A stretch of DNA of 64,000 nt, taken from positions 682,001 to 746,000 of the forward strand of contig NZ_JACCFK010000002.1 of NCBI RefSeq assembly GCF_013410405.1, given 5' to 3'. Source of the DNA: Amycolatopsis endophytica (GTDB taxonomy: Bacteria > Actinomycetota > Actinomycetes > Mycobacteriales > Pseudonocardiaceae). A program made the translations under genes and the position numbers. Of the stretch, positions 9,279-17,434 are shown in pieces; position 1 is the stretch's first letter, and every line of letters begins with the position of its first letter. The notes beneath the pieces were generated by a model that saw only the letters and a program-made list of their open reading frames with translations, was not told where the DNA came from and did no database searches.

Positions 9279-9827
9279 ATGACCGCTTCGACGACCGAGA
9301 TCCCCGGCTACATCGCCGGCACCTGGACCATCGACTCGACCCACTCCGACGTCGACTTCGTCGTGCGCCACCTGGGCGTGTCCAAGGTGCGCGGCCGCTT
9401 CGCCGAGGTCGAGGGCGAGATCGTCACCGGCGCCGACCTCGCGGACTCGAAGGTTTCCGCGACCATCAAGGCCGCCAGCATCGACACGAAGAACGGCGAC
9501 CGCGACGCGCACGTCAAGGGCGGCGACTTCCTCGACGTCGAGCAGTTCCCCACCCTGACCTTCGTCTCCACCGGCGTCCGCGCCGAGGACGGCGAGTACT
9601 TCATCGACGGTGACCTGACCGTGCACGGCGTCACCAAGGCCGTCACGCTGGACGCCGAGATCGGTGGCTTCGCCGACGGCATGGCCGAGGGCACCAAGGT
9701 GTTCGGCATCTCCGCCACCACCGAGATCAAGCGCAGCGACTTCGGCGTCGGCACGTCCATCCCTACGGCCGTCCTGGCCGACAAGGTCAAGATCGAGCTG
9801 AACATCGAGGCCGGCCTGCAGTCCTGA
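9279..9827 (+). CDS. YceI-family lipid/isoprenoid-binding protein
   Basis: 182 residues matching the YceI family, which folds into a lipocalin-like barrel that binds long amphiphiles such as polyisoprenoids or quinone-like lipids. Typical stretches are WTIDSTHSDVDFVVRHL at the N-terminus and GDLTVHGVTKAV in the middle. There is no signal peptide, so it should be cytoplasmic, unlike E. coli YceI. ATG 9279 follows AAGGAG by eight bases; the frame is open upstream from a TTG but that part overlaps the operators. It ends at a strong terminator. Confidence 0.92.
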   Translation: MTASTTEIPGYIAGTWTIDSTHSDVDFVVRHLGVSKVRGRFAEVEGEIVTGADLADSKVSATIKAASIDTKNGDRDAHVKGGDFLDVEQFPTLTFVSTGVRAEDGEYFIDGDLTVHGVTKAVTLDAEIGGFADGMAEGTKVFGISATTEIKRSDFGVGTSIPTAVLADKVKIELNIEAGLQS

Positions 9828-9837
9828 GCCAACACGG

Positions 9838-9869
9838 AAAGGCCCGGACGCACGACGTCCGGGCCTTTT
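9838..9869 (+). terminator. rho-independent terminator after yceI
   Basis: AAAGGCCCGGACG pairs with CGTCCGGGCCTTT around a five-base loop, followed by a short T-run. It starts ten bases after the yceI stop. Confidence 0.85.
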
Positions 9870-10137
9870 CCGGGCCGCTCGCCCACCGACAATCCGTCGC
9901 CCGGCAACGCAAGCCAAACCAAGACCTACCCGAACCTCCCCCGCCCCGATCCCCAGCCCGCTTCGGTCGCTGATCAGCGACTGGAACGATCCGCGAGGAG
10001 GGGCGGGGGAGGTCGTGAGGTGACCGACTACTGCACGGCGGCGCGCCCAGCGGTCACCTCGCCTGCCGCGAGTCCGGTTCAAAGGTCAAGGGATAGCCCT
10101 CGCCGGACGGGCCGGCTCCGGGTTTACGGCGCGGGCG
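9870..10137. repeat. non-coding spacer with nested inverted repeats
   Basis: This spacer lies between the convergent yceI and HIT genes and has no gene. A 13-bp inverted repeat (CCTCCCCCGCCCC at 9935-9947 and its complement at 10000-10012) encloses a perfect 16-bp palindrome GTCGCTGATCAGCGAC at 9966-9981. A further pair, GAGGTGACC at 10017-10025 and GGTCACCTC at 10052-10060, follows. The strings GCCCGGCAACGCAA (from 9899) and CGATCCCCAGC also occur in the repeats at 31.4-31.9 kb, which suggests one dispersed intergenic element family. Confidence 0.6.
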
Positions 10138-10686
10138 CTAGACCCGTTCCCACGCCTCCGACAGCAGCTCGCGCGTCTCGCCCAGCAGCTGCGGCAGCAC
10201 TTTCGTCTGGCCGATCACCGGCATGAAGTTCGCGTCGCCGCCCCAGCGTGGGACCAGGTGCTGGTGCAGGTGCGCGGCGATCCCGGCGCCCGCGATGACA
10301 CCCTGGTTCATCCCGATGTTGAACCCGTGCGCCCCGGACACCGACCGCACGACCTTCATCGCGTGCTGGGTGAACTCCGCCAGCTCACGGGTCTCGTCCG
10401 CGGTCAGGTCCGGGTAGTCGGCGACGTGCCGGTACGGCAGGACCATCAGGTGCCCCGGGTTGTACGGGTAGAGGTTCAGCACCGCCCACACGTGCTCGCC
10501 GCGAGCCAGGATCAGCGCGTCGGCGTCGTCCAGGCCCAGCAGGCGGCAGAACGGGCAGCCCTCGGCCTCGTCGCCGTCCGGCTTGTCCTGGCCCTGCACG
10601 TAGGCCAGCCGGTGCGGGGTCCACAGCCGCTGCAACGCGTCCGGGACCCCCACGCCGTCCTGGCCCACCAGTTCCGGGTCGGTCAA
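10138..10686 (-). CDS. HIT-family nucleotide phosphorylase/hydrolase (Rv2613c type)
   Basis: 182 residues of the histidine triad superfamily, with the active-site motif [10 protein letters not shown] near 140-149 and a CPFC pair around 44-47 that is likely a metal or structural site. The mycobacterial orthologue at the same map position acts on diadenosine polyphosphates (Ap4A phosphorylase). The start codon reads TTG and overlaps the thrS stop as TTGA, so translation is probably coupled to thrS. No better ATG exists upstream of the conserved region. Confidence 0.9.
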   Translation of the reverse strand: MTDPELVGQDGVGVPDALQRLWTPHRLAYVQGQDKPDGDEAEGCPFCRLLGLDDADALILARGEHVWAVLNLYPYNPGHLMVLPYRHVADYPDLTADETRELAEFTQHAMKVVRSVSGAHGFNIGMNQGVIAGAGIAAHLHQHLVPRWGGDANFMPVIGQTKVLPQLLGETRELLSEAWERV

Positions 10687-12719
10687 GGCAGAACCGCCTT
10701 GAGCGCCTCCGCCGTCGGCGAGCTGTTCTCCCTCCGCGCGACCCAGCTGTCGATGGCCTGCACCGCGTCCGCCACCGGCACGCCGTTGATCTGGCTGCCG
10801 TCGCGGAAGCGGAACGACACGGCACCCGCTTCGACGTCCTTGCCGCCCGCCAGCACCATGAACGGCACCTTCTGGGTGGTGTGGTTACGGATCTTCTTCT
10901 GCATCCGCTCGTCGCTGGCGTCGACCTCGACCCGGATCCCGTTGGCGCGCAACGCCTTCTCCACCCCGCGCAGGTGCTCGACGTGCTCGTCGGCGATCGG
11001 GATGCCCACCACCTGCACCGGCGCCAGCCACGCCGGGAACGCGCCCGCGTAGTGCTCGGTGAGCACGCCGAAGAACCGCTCGATCGACCCGAACAGCGCG
11101 CGGTGGATCACCACCGGCTGCTTGCGGGTGCCGTCCTCCGCGGTGTAGCGCAGCTCGAACCGCTTGGGGTGGTTGAAGTCCAGCTGGATGGTCGACATCT
11201 GCCAGGACCGGCCGATGGCGTCCTTGGCCTGCACCGAGATCTTCGGCCCGTAGTAGGCCGCGCCGCCCGGGTCCGGCACCAGCTCCAGGCCGGAGTCGAC
11301 GGCGGCCTGCCGCAGCGTCTCGGTGGCCTCCTCCCACTCCTCGTCCGAACCGATGAACTTGTCCGAGTCGCCCCGCGTGGACAGTTCGAGGTAGAAGTCG
11401 GACAGGCCGTAGTCGGCGAGCAGGTCGAGCACGAACCGCAGCAGCGACCGCAACTCGCCCGGCATCTGCTCCTGCGTGCAGTAGATGTGCGAGTCGTCCA
11501 TGGTCAGGCCGCGCACGCGGGTCAGACCGTGCACCACACCGGACTTCTCGTACCGGTACACCGTGCCGAACTCGAACAGCCGCAGCGGCAGCTCCCGGTA
11601 GGACCGCCCGCGCGATTTGAAGATCAGGTGGTGCATCGGGCAGTTCATCGCCTTGAGGTAGTACTCCTCGCCCTCCAGGGGCAGCGGCGGGAACATGGTG
11701 TCGGCGTAGTAGGGCAGGTGGCCGGAGGTGTAGAACAACCCGCTCTTGGTGATGTGCGGGGTGTTCACGAACTCGTACCCGGACTCCTCGTGGCGCCGCC
11801 GCGAGTAGTTCTCCAGCTCGCGGCGGATGATGCCGCCCTTGGGGTGAAACACCGGCAGGCCCGAGCCGATCTCCTCGGGGAAGGAGAACAGGTCCAGCTC
11901 CGCGCCCAGGCGGCGGTGGTCACGCCGCTCGGCCTCGGCCAGGCGCTCCAGGTAGGCGTCCTGCGCCTCGGCCGACTCCCACGCGGTGCCGTAGATGCGC
12001 TGCAGCTGCGGGTTCTTCTCACTGCCGCGCCAGTACGCGGCGGCGACACGGGTCAGCTTGAACGCCGGGATGAACTTCGTGGTGGGCACGTGCGGACCGC
12101 GGCACAGGTCGCTCCACACGCGCTCCTTGCTGCGCGGGTCGAGGTTGTCGTAGATGGTCAGCTCGCCGCCACCCACCTCCATCACCTCGGAGGTGTCCAC
12201 TGTGTCCTCAACGGACTTCAAGTCGATCAATTCGAGCTTGAACGGCTCGTCGGCCAGTTCCTCGCGGGCGGCGTCGATCGAGTCGACGCGGCGGCGGGAG
12301 AACTGCTGCGCGCCCTTGACGATCTGCTTCATGCGCTTTTCCAGCGCCTGCAGGTCCTCGGGGGTGAACGGCCGCTCGACGAGGAAGTCGTAGTAGAAAC
12401 CGTCCTTGACGGGCGGGCCGATACCGAGCTTGGCCTCGGGGAACTGCTGCTGCACGGCCTGCGCGAGCACGTGCGCGGCGGAGTGCCGGATGACGCTGCG
12501 GCCGTCGTCGGTGTTCGCCGCGACCGCCTCGACGGGGGTGTTCGCCTCGGGCGCCCACGCCAGGTCGCGCAGGCGGCCGTCGGCGTCCCGGACGACGACG
12601 ATCGCGTCGGCGCCCTTGGTCGGCAATCCCGCCTCGCGTACCGCGGCCCCGGCCGTAGTCCCGGCCGGCACCACCACGCTGGCGGCGGGTGCGGCTGCGG
12701 CGGACGACGGCTGGTTCAC
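10683..12719 (-). CDS. thrS: threonine-tRNA ligase
   Basis: 678 residues, the normal ThrRS size. The order is TGS domain, the second editing-type domain with [11 protein letters not shown], then the class II catalytic core: motif 2 region [15 protein letters not shown], zinc ligand Cys in KAMNCPMH, motif 3 [12 protein letters not shown], and the anticodon-binding domain ending near [15 protein letters not shown]. It charges tRNA-Thr. The GTG start at 12719 has AAGGAG six bases upstream; the long open frame above it carries no homology. It heads the thrS-HIT pair; no T-box leader is evident in the 74-bp upstream gap. Confidence 0.97.
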   Translation of the reverse strand: MNQPSSAAAAPAASVVVPAGTTAGAAVREAGLPTKGADAIVVVRDADGRLRDLAWAPEANTPVEAVAANTDDGRSVIRHSAAHVLAQAVQQQFPEAKLGIGPPVKDGFYYDFLVERPFTPEDLQALEKRMKQIVKGAQQFSRRRVDSIDAAREELADEPFKLELIDLKSVEDTVDTSEVMEVGGGELTIYDNLDPRSKERVWSDLCRGPHVPTTKFIPAFKLTRVAAAYWRGSEKNPQLQRIYGTAWESAEAQDAYLERLAEAERRDHRRLGAELDLFSFPEEIGSGLPVFHPKGGIIRRELENYSRRRHEESGYEFVNTPHITKSGLFYTSGHLPYYADTMFPPLPLEGEEYYLKAMNCPMHHLIFKSRGRSYRELPLRLFEFGTVYRYEKSGVVHGLTRVRGLTMDDSHIYCTQEQMPGELRSLLRFVLDLLADYGLSDFYLELSTRGDSDKFIGSDEEWEEATETLRQAAVDSGLELVPDPGGAAYYGPKISVQAKDAIGRSWQMSTIQLDFNHPKRFELRYTAEDGTRKQPVVIHRALFGSIERFFGVLTEHYAGAFPAWLAPVQVVGIPIADEHVEHLRGVEKALRANGIRVEVDASDERMQKKIRNHTTQKVPFMVLAGGKDVEAGAVSFRFRDGSQINGVPVADAVQAIDSWVARRENSSPTAEALKAVLP

Positions 12720-12793
12720 GATGGGCTCCTTCGAACGAAGTGGTGACCCACCGATGCTATCCGCCGCCCGCCAGCAGGTTTGCGCGAGGGACG

Positions 12794-13408
12794 TCAGACG
12801 GTTTCGACGACCTCGTCGTAGTCGAGGCGGGGCAGGCGGTCGAACCACGGGTTGTCGCCGGGCTTGCCGACGTTGATCACCACGAGGGACTTCCACTTCC
12901 GGTCGGCGAAGAACTCGGCGTCGATCCCGGCACCGTCGAAGCCGGTCATCGGGCCCGCGGCCAGCCCGGCGGCCCGGACGCCGATGATGAAGTAGCCGAC
13001 CTGCAGCAGCGAGTTGAGCCGCGCGAAGCCTTCCCGGCCGGTCTCGTCGGCGAAGAGGTCCTTGGCGTCGGGCTTGTGCGGGAACGTCTTGGGCAGGTTC
13101 TCGTGGAAGTCGGTGTCGGCGGCCAGCACCACGGTGACCGGCGCACTGGCGGTCTTGGCGCGGTTGCCCTCGGACATGTGCGGCAGCAGACGCTCCTTGC
13201 CCTCCTCGGTGCGGATCACGAGCGCACGCAGCGGCTGGGTGTTCATCGAGGTCGGCGCCCACTTGACCAGGTCGTAGATCGCCTGGATCTGCTCGTCGCT
13301 GACCGGCTCGTCGGAGAACGAGTTCGCGGTGCGGGCCTCGCGGAACAGCAGGTTCTGGATGTCCTGCGGTACTTCGAGGGTGTCGGCGAGGCTGGTGGTC
13401 GCGGTCAT
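12794..13408 (-). CDS. nitroreductase family protein (RutE/malonic semialdehyde reductase-like)
   Basis: 204-residue flavin-dependent oxidoreductase of the nitroreductase fold. The N-terminal [19 protein letters not shown] and [16 protein letters not shown] are the FMN-binding signature of the RutE-like branch, which reduces small aldehydes or enones with NAD(P)H. The substrate cannot be told from sequence. It has its own promoter with a probable MarR operator 43 bp upstream of the ATG, so it may respond to the same signal as yceI. Confidence 0.88.
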   Translation of the reverse strand: MTATTSLADTLEVPQDIQNLLFREARTANSFSDEPVSDEQIQAIYDLVKWAPTSMNTQPLRALVIRTEEGKERLLPHMSEGNRAKTASAPVTVVLAADTDFHENLPKTFPHKPDAKDLFADETGREGFARLNSLLQVGYFIIGVRAAGLAAGPMTGFDGAGIDAEFFADRKWKSLVVINVGKPGDNPWFDRLPRLDYDEVVETV

Positions 13409-13451
13409 GGGTACTCCCGTCGTGCTGATGATGTCTTCCCGCGTTCCAACC

Positions 13452-13469
13452 TAGTTGAGCGCTTGACTA
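13452..13469. promoter_or_regulatory. probable MarR operator before nitroreductase
   Basis: TAGTTGAGCGCTTGACTA shares its first 12 bases exactly with the operator at 9201-9212 and keeps TAGT...ACTA dyad ends around the palindromic core AGCGCT. A second site of the same kind 4.2 kb away argues that the MarR protein controls both genes. Confidence 0.5.
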
Positions 13470-13521
13470 TTTCGGGTGTGCGGGTGGTCACTCCTTCCCC
13501 CGTGCCGCCTTCGCGGTCGCC

Positions 13522-14337
13522 CTACTCGTAGAGGCGCACCCAGTCGATTTCGGCGGTCGAGCGAATCGGCGCCTCGGCCTTGTGCCGGTTGTGGTTCTGC
13601 TGGATGACCAGGTGCATCGGCTGGTCGGGGATGGTGCCGGGCGTACCGTAGGTCGCCCAGGCGACACCGTCGAGGTAGCAGGTGACGTGGTCGGGCTGCC
13701 ATTCGACGGCGTAGTTGTGCCACTGGGTGATGTCGACCGGGTCCTTCTTGGTGTGCCCGGCGTCGATGTTGCCCGGGCCGTGCAGCCAGCTCTCCACGAA
13801 CTGGCGGGCCGGGTCGTAGATCTCGGCGAAGTCGATCTCGCCGTCTTGGTTGGTGTCGCTTTCCGGCCACAGCAGCAGCACCGGGTTGAAGTCGTGGTCG
13901 GCGGGCGCCGGGAACCGCGCGCGGACCTCCCAGCGGCCGTAGGTCTGGTCCTCGCGCCATGCGATACCGCAGGTGGCGGCCGTGTCGTCGCCGTTGCCGA
14001 CCAGCGTGAGGGTCCCGCCGCGGACCACGCACTGGTCCTCGCTCAGCGTTTCGCCGGAGGTCTCGTTGTACCCGTGGTAGACGTTCCACCGGGACTTGTC
14101 GACGCGACGGCCGTCGAAATCGTCGGAGTCAGTGAGCTGCCAGCCGTAGTTGGCCGCGGCCTCGTCGGACCGGTCGGGGGTGACCACCGCCGTGCTCGGG
14201 GCCTGGGTGGCCACCGTCGGCGCGTCCTCGCCCGAGTCGTCGAACCGGTCCGACGTCACGCGGACGGCGATGATCGCGACCCCCACCAGGATGGCGCAGG
14301 CGACCAGGATGACTACGCGACGTGTCACGGGCGCCAC
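13522..14337 (-). CDS. exported GH16 family glycoside hydrolase
   Basis: 271 residues with an N-terminal membrane-spanning signal anchor (about 5-28), a Thr/Ser/Pro-containing spacer, then a GH16 jelly-roll domain. The catalytic ExDxxE motif is in GEIDFAEIYD, encoded near 13.83 kb. GH16 enzymes cut beta-glucans or galactans, and in this setting it may trim the polysaccharide made by the adjoining locus. GTG 14337 is preferred because GGGGGA precedes it and it leaves a 23-bp gap to the glycosyltransferase; the longer open frame overlaps that gene. Confidence 0.85.
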   Translation of the reverse strand: MAPVTRRVVILVACAILVGVAIIAVRVTSDRFDDSGEDAPTVATQAPSTAVVTPDRSDEAAANYGWQLTDSDDFDGRRVDKSRWNVYHGYNETSGETLSEDQCVVRGGTLTLVGNGDDTAATCGIAWREDQTYGRWEVRARFPAPADHDFNPVLLLWPESDTNQDGEIDFAEIYDPARQFVESWLHGPGNIDAGHTKKDPVDITQWHNYAVEWQPDHVTCYLDGVAWATYGTPGTIPDQPMHLVIQQNHNRHKAEAPIRSTAEIDWVRLYE

Positions 14338-14360
14338 AGTAACGTCCCCCGGAAGAGCTA

Positions 14361-15197
14361 CTAGTTCCGCTCCCCCTGGCGCTTCGCGACCAGGAACAGA
14401 GCCTGACGGCGCAGCCGGGCACCGGGTGCCATCGCCGCTCCCACCAGCCGGTCGAGCGGCCGCACGTGCCATCCGGGATCGGTCGCCAGCCCCTCCGAGA
14501 GCGCGCGCTGCTCGGCGTACTCGGCACGCTGCGCCCGCGCCGACAGCGAGTCACGCCCGATGCGGAACGCCGCCAGTGACTCGCGCTGCCCGAAGAAGTC
14601 GCCGTGGCCCAGCAGCCCGATCCACAGCGCGAGGTCCATCGGGAACTTCCAGCGCGGGTCGAACCCGCCCACCGCGTCGAACTGCGCGCGGCGGAACAGG
14701 CCGCCGCCCGGTTCGCCGAGCGGGTTGCCGCCGTGCCGGACGACCTTGCGGATCACCGTGCCCGCCTCGTGGCGGCCGATGAGGCCGCGCAGCCCGCGGT
14801 TCGGCGCCATCACCTCACCCGTTTCGTTGATCATGTCGCGGCGCGCGCACACCAGTGCGATCGACGGGTCGGTGGCCAGCACCTCGTACTGGCGCCGCAG
14901 GCAGTCCGGGTGCAGCAGGTCGTCGGCGCACACCACCTTGACGAACCGGCCCGTGGACGAGGCGACGGCGCGGTTCCAGTTGTCGGCGATCGGCAGGACG
15001 GCCTCGTTGCGCAGCACGCGCAGCCGCGGGTCGTCGAAGGCCGCCAGGATGTCCGGGGTCTCGTCGGTCGAGGCGTTGTCGAGCACGACGAGCTCGAAGT
15101 CGCCGAAGGTCTGGCCAAGCACGCTCCGCACGGTGTCGGCGAGGTGACGGCCCGCCTGGTAAGCCGGGATGCACACGGAGACCGTGGGCGCGCTCAC
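14361..15197 (-). CDS. GT2 family glycosyltransferase
   Basis: 278 residues of GT-A fold: VSVCIPAYQAGRHLADTV at the N-terminus, nucleotide-sugar acidic motif ADDLL at the DXD position, and acceptor-side region GGFDPRWKFPMDLALW. It transfers a sugar from an NDP donor during polymer assembly; donor and linkage are unknown. The GTG start at 15197 follows GGAAGGGGGAAAG. It is divergent from the GH39-like gene, with 55 bp between starts, and probably co-transcribed with the GH16 gene. Confidence 0.88.
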   Translation of the reverse strand: MSAPTVSVCIPAYQAGRHLADTVRSVLGQTFGDFELVVLDNASTDETPDILAAFDDPRLRVLRNEAVLPIADNWNRAVASSTGRFVKVVCADDLLHPDCLRRQYEVLATDPSIALVCARRDMINETGEVMAPNRGLRGLIGRHEAGTVIRKVVRHGGNPLGEPGGGLFRRAQFDAVGGFDPRWKFPMDLALWIGLLGHGDFFGQRESLAAFRIGRDSLSARAQRAEYAEQRALSEGLATDPGWHVRPLDRLVGAAMAPGARLRRQALFLVAKRQGERN

Positions 15198-15252
15198 GGC
15201 TTTCCCCCTTCCGGGTGTAGCACTGAACAGGCAAAACGGTGGTCGGTCGCGC

Positions 15253-16638
15253 ATGCTGGCACGCGTGGGCATCTTCGCGGTGGTCGCCCTGCTCGTGGCG
15301 GGGCTCTTCGGCTGGGCTCCGGGGGAACGGGACGATCCTCCGGCACCACCGGCGGTGACGCTGCTGCCGGGAACGGACAATGGACTCGTACTGGGCGTGA
15401 CGCACGCACAGTACAGCCTCGACTCGTGGCTCACACCCGGGCAGCGGGAGAGCGGGGAGCAGATCCTCGGAGCCACCCCGATGCTGCAGAACCAGCACAT
15501 CATGGGCTTCGGCGTGGGCAATCCGGAGGAGGTGCCCGGGCGCTACGACTGGTCCCGTCTGGACGAACGGATGGACCTGATCGGACGTACCGGCGGCACC
15601 CCGGTGATCACCTTGTGCTGCGCGCCGGACTGGATGAAGGGCGGCGCGGTCGGCACCACGAACTGGGACGATCTGGCCGCCGCCCCGCTGCGCTCGCACT
15701 TCGCCGACTACGCGCGCCTGTCCGCCGAGGTCGCCCAGCGCTATCCGCAGGTCCGCCACTTCCAGGTGTGGAACGAACTCAAGGGGTTCTGGGACGACGA
15801 GACCGGGACGTGGGACGCGGCCGCCTACACCGACCTCTACAACCAGGTCTACGACGCGGTGAAGGAGGTGCGCCCGGACGCGCTGATCGGCGGCCCGTAC
15901 GTGGTGCTGACCAGCTGGTCCTCCGCCGGGGCGACCGACCACCCGTCCGATCTGCGCGGACCGTACGGGGTGGTCGACCAGCGCTCGCTGGACGTCGTGG
16001 AGTACTGGAACGAGCACAAGCACGGCGCCGACTTCGTCGCGCTGGACGCCTCCACCGGCACCCGCGACAAGGGCCTGATCACCACACCCGATCAGGCGAG
16101 CCGGATCTACGCCGACGCCACCCGGTGGGCGCACACGCTCACCGGGCTGCCGGTGTGGTGGTCGGAGTTCTACCCGGAGACCGCTCCCCCGGCGAGCGAG
16201 ACCACGCAGGATCCGGACACTCTGGAACCAGTCGAGAACACCCGCGGCACCGAAACCACCGACGGCGCCGCCCCGGACGATCAGGCGCGCGCGGTCGCCA
16301 CATTGGACGCCGTGGCCAGGGCGGCCGACGCGGGGGCGGCGGCGATGCTGCTCTGGCAGCCGGAGGCCAGCGACGACCTGCCCTACGCCGCGCTGTGGTC
16401 GGAAGCGCAGAAGGGCACCGACGTGCTGCACCCGACCAGCCTGACCGCGGCGTGGACCTGGCTCGCGCCACGGCTGCGCGGCGGCCTGGTCGACGTGCAG
16501 CGCGACCCGTCCGAGATCCTGCAGTTCAGCACCCCGCGCGGGGATTTGACGGTGAACCCGCGGCCGGTGACCGGTCAGCTGAGAACGGCCTGGCGCAGCC
16601 TGTCCCTGCCGCCGCTGGCGATCCGGCTGCCGGGCTGA
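15253..16638 (+). CDS. exported clan GH-A glycoside hydrolase (GH39-like)
   Basis: 461 residues with an N-terminal signal peptide or anchor (LARVGIFAVVALLVAGLFGW), then a TIM-barrel hydrolase. The acid/base pair is Asn174-Glu175 in VWNELKGFW, preceded by PVITLCCAPDWM; the nucleophile is likely the Glu in VWWSEFYPE. GH39 members are xylosidases, iduronidases or exopolysaccharide hydrolases such as PslG, and the last fits this polysaccharide locus best. It is the only plus-strand gene in the locus. ATG 15253 was chosen because the earlier ATG would overlap the divergent glycosyltransferase. Confidence 0.8.
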   Translation: MLARVGIFAVVALLVAGLFGWAPGERDDPPAPPAVTLLPGTDNGLVLGVTHAQYSLDSWLTPGQRESGEQILGATPMLQNQHIMGFGVGNPEEVPGRYDWSRLDERMDLIGRTGGTPVITLCCAPDWMKGGAVGTTNWDDLAAAPLRSHFADYARLSAEVAQRYPQVRHFQVWNELKGFWDDETGTWDAAAYTDLYNQVYDAVKEVRPDALIGGPYVVLTSWSSAGATDHPSDLRGPYGVVDQRSLDVVEYWNEHKHGADFVALDASTGTRDKGLITTPDQASRIYADATRWAHTLTGLPVWWSEFYPETAPPASETTQDPDTLEPVENTRGTETTDGAAPDDQARAVATLDAVARAADAGAAAMLLWQPEASDDLPYAALWSEAQKGTDVLHPTSLTAAWTWLAPRLRGGLVDVQRDPSEILQFSTPRGDLTVNPRPVTGQLRTAWRSLSLPPLAIRLPG

Positions 16639-16643
16639 GGCCC

Positions 16644-16874
16644 TCACAGGGTCAGCCCCACCACGATCCGCCAGATCGCGCCGACCGCCGTCAGCACCGT
16701 CAGCCCGACCGCGACGAGGTCCAGCGTGCGGATGCGGTCGGTGCGCGCCGACGCGGTGTCGGTCGAGCGCCGCCCCACGGCCTGTTCCTTGAGCACGGTC
16801 CGCCACACCAGCACGACGAGCAGTGCCACCCCGAACAGCGCCGTGACCAGGGTGAGGAAGTCGGCCTGGCTCAC
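16644..16874 (-). CDS. small two-helix membrane protein
   Basis: 76 residues from a GTG that overlaps the acetyltransferase stop as GTGA. Two hydrophobic helices (about 7-24 and 50-74) flank a short basic loop. I do not recognise a family. Coupled translation with the acetyltransferase suggests a role in the same polysaccharide machinery. Confidence 0.65.
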   Translation of the reverse strand: MSQADFLTLVTALFGVALLVVLVWRTVLKEQAVGRRSTDTASARTDRIRTLDLVAVGLTVLTAVGAIWRIVVGLTL

Positions 16875-17434
16875 GCCGGCTCCGCCACGACGGACGTCTC
16901 CCTGATCAGGCGGGCCGGCACCCCGGCGTAGACCCCGGCCACCGGGCAGTCGCGTGCGACGACGGCACCGGCGGCGATGACCGCGTCGTCGGCGATCGTC
17001 ACGCCGGGCAGGATCTGCGCGCGGGCGCCGACCCACACGCGGTCACCGATCACGACCGGACGCGCCTGCGCCACGCGCGAGACCGTGCCGTCGGGCAAGC
17101 GCGGGTGGTGCGAGGTGATGATCATGACCTGCGGGCCGAACTGGCACGCCTCGCCGATCGTGATCGGTCCGACGGCCTCCAGGTAGCACTCGGCGTTGAG
17201 GAACGTGCGGCGGCCGATCTCGATGTTGCGCATCGCGCCGTAGATCCGCAGCCCGGGGAAGACGTTGCCGGAGTGGAACCGGCCGCCGAGCGCGCGGTAG
17301 CCCAGCAGCCGCAGCGGGCGCGGCACCAGCGCGCTGCCGAGCACGCCGTTGACGACGGCACCGACCGTCATGGCCCACAGCTCGATGTGCACCTGGTCTC
17401 GCAACCGCCGCACCAGGGACCGGGTCTCGCTCAC
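16871..17434 (-). CDS. hexapeptide-repeat acetyltransferase (WbbJ/maltose-acetyltransferase type)
   Basis: 187 residues with left-handed beta-helix repeats, for example IEIGRRTFLNAECYLEAV, ITIGEACQFGPQVMI and VVIGDRVWVGARAQILPGV, ending in the usual VYAGVPARLI tail. The family O-acetylates sugars with acetyl-CoA. A hydrophobic N-terminal stretch (about 18-45) suggests membrane association. GTG start; both ends overlap neighbours by four bases, so it sits inside one tightly packed operon. Confidence 0.88.
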   Translation of the reverse strand: MSETRSLVRRLRDQVHIELWAMTVGAVVNGVLGSALVPRPLRLLGYRALGGRFHSGNVFPGLRIYGAMRNIEIGRRTFLNAECYLEAVGPITIGEACQFGPQVMIITSHHPRLPDGTVSRVAQARPVVIGDRVWVGARAQILPGVTIADDAVIAAGAVVARDCPVAGVYAGVPARLIRETSVVAEPA

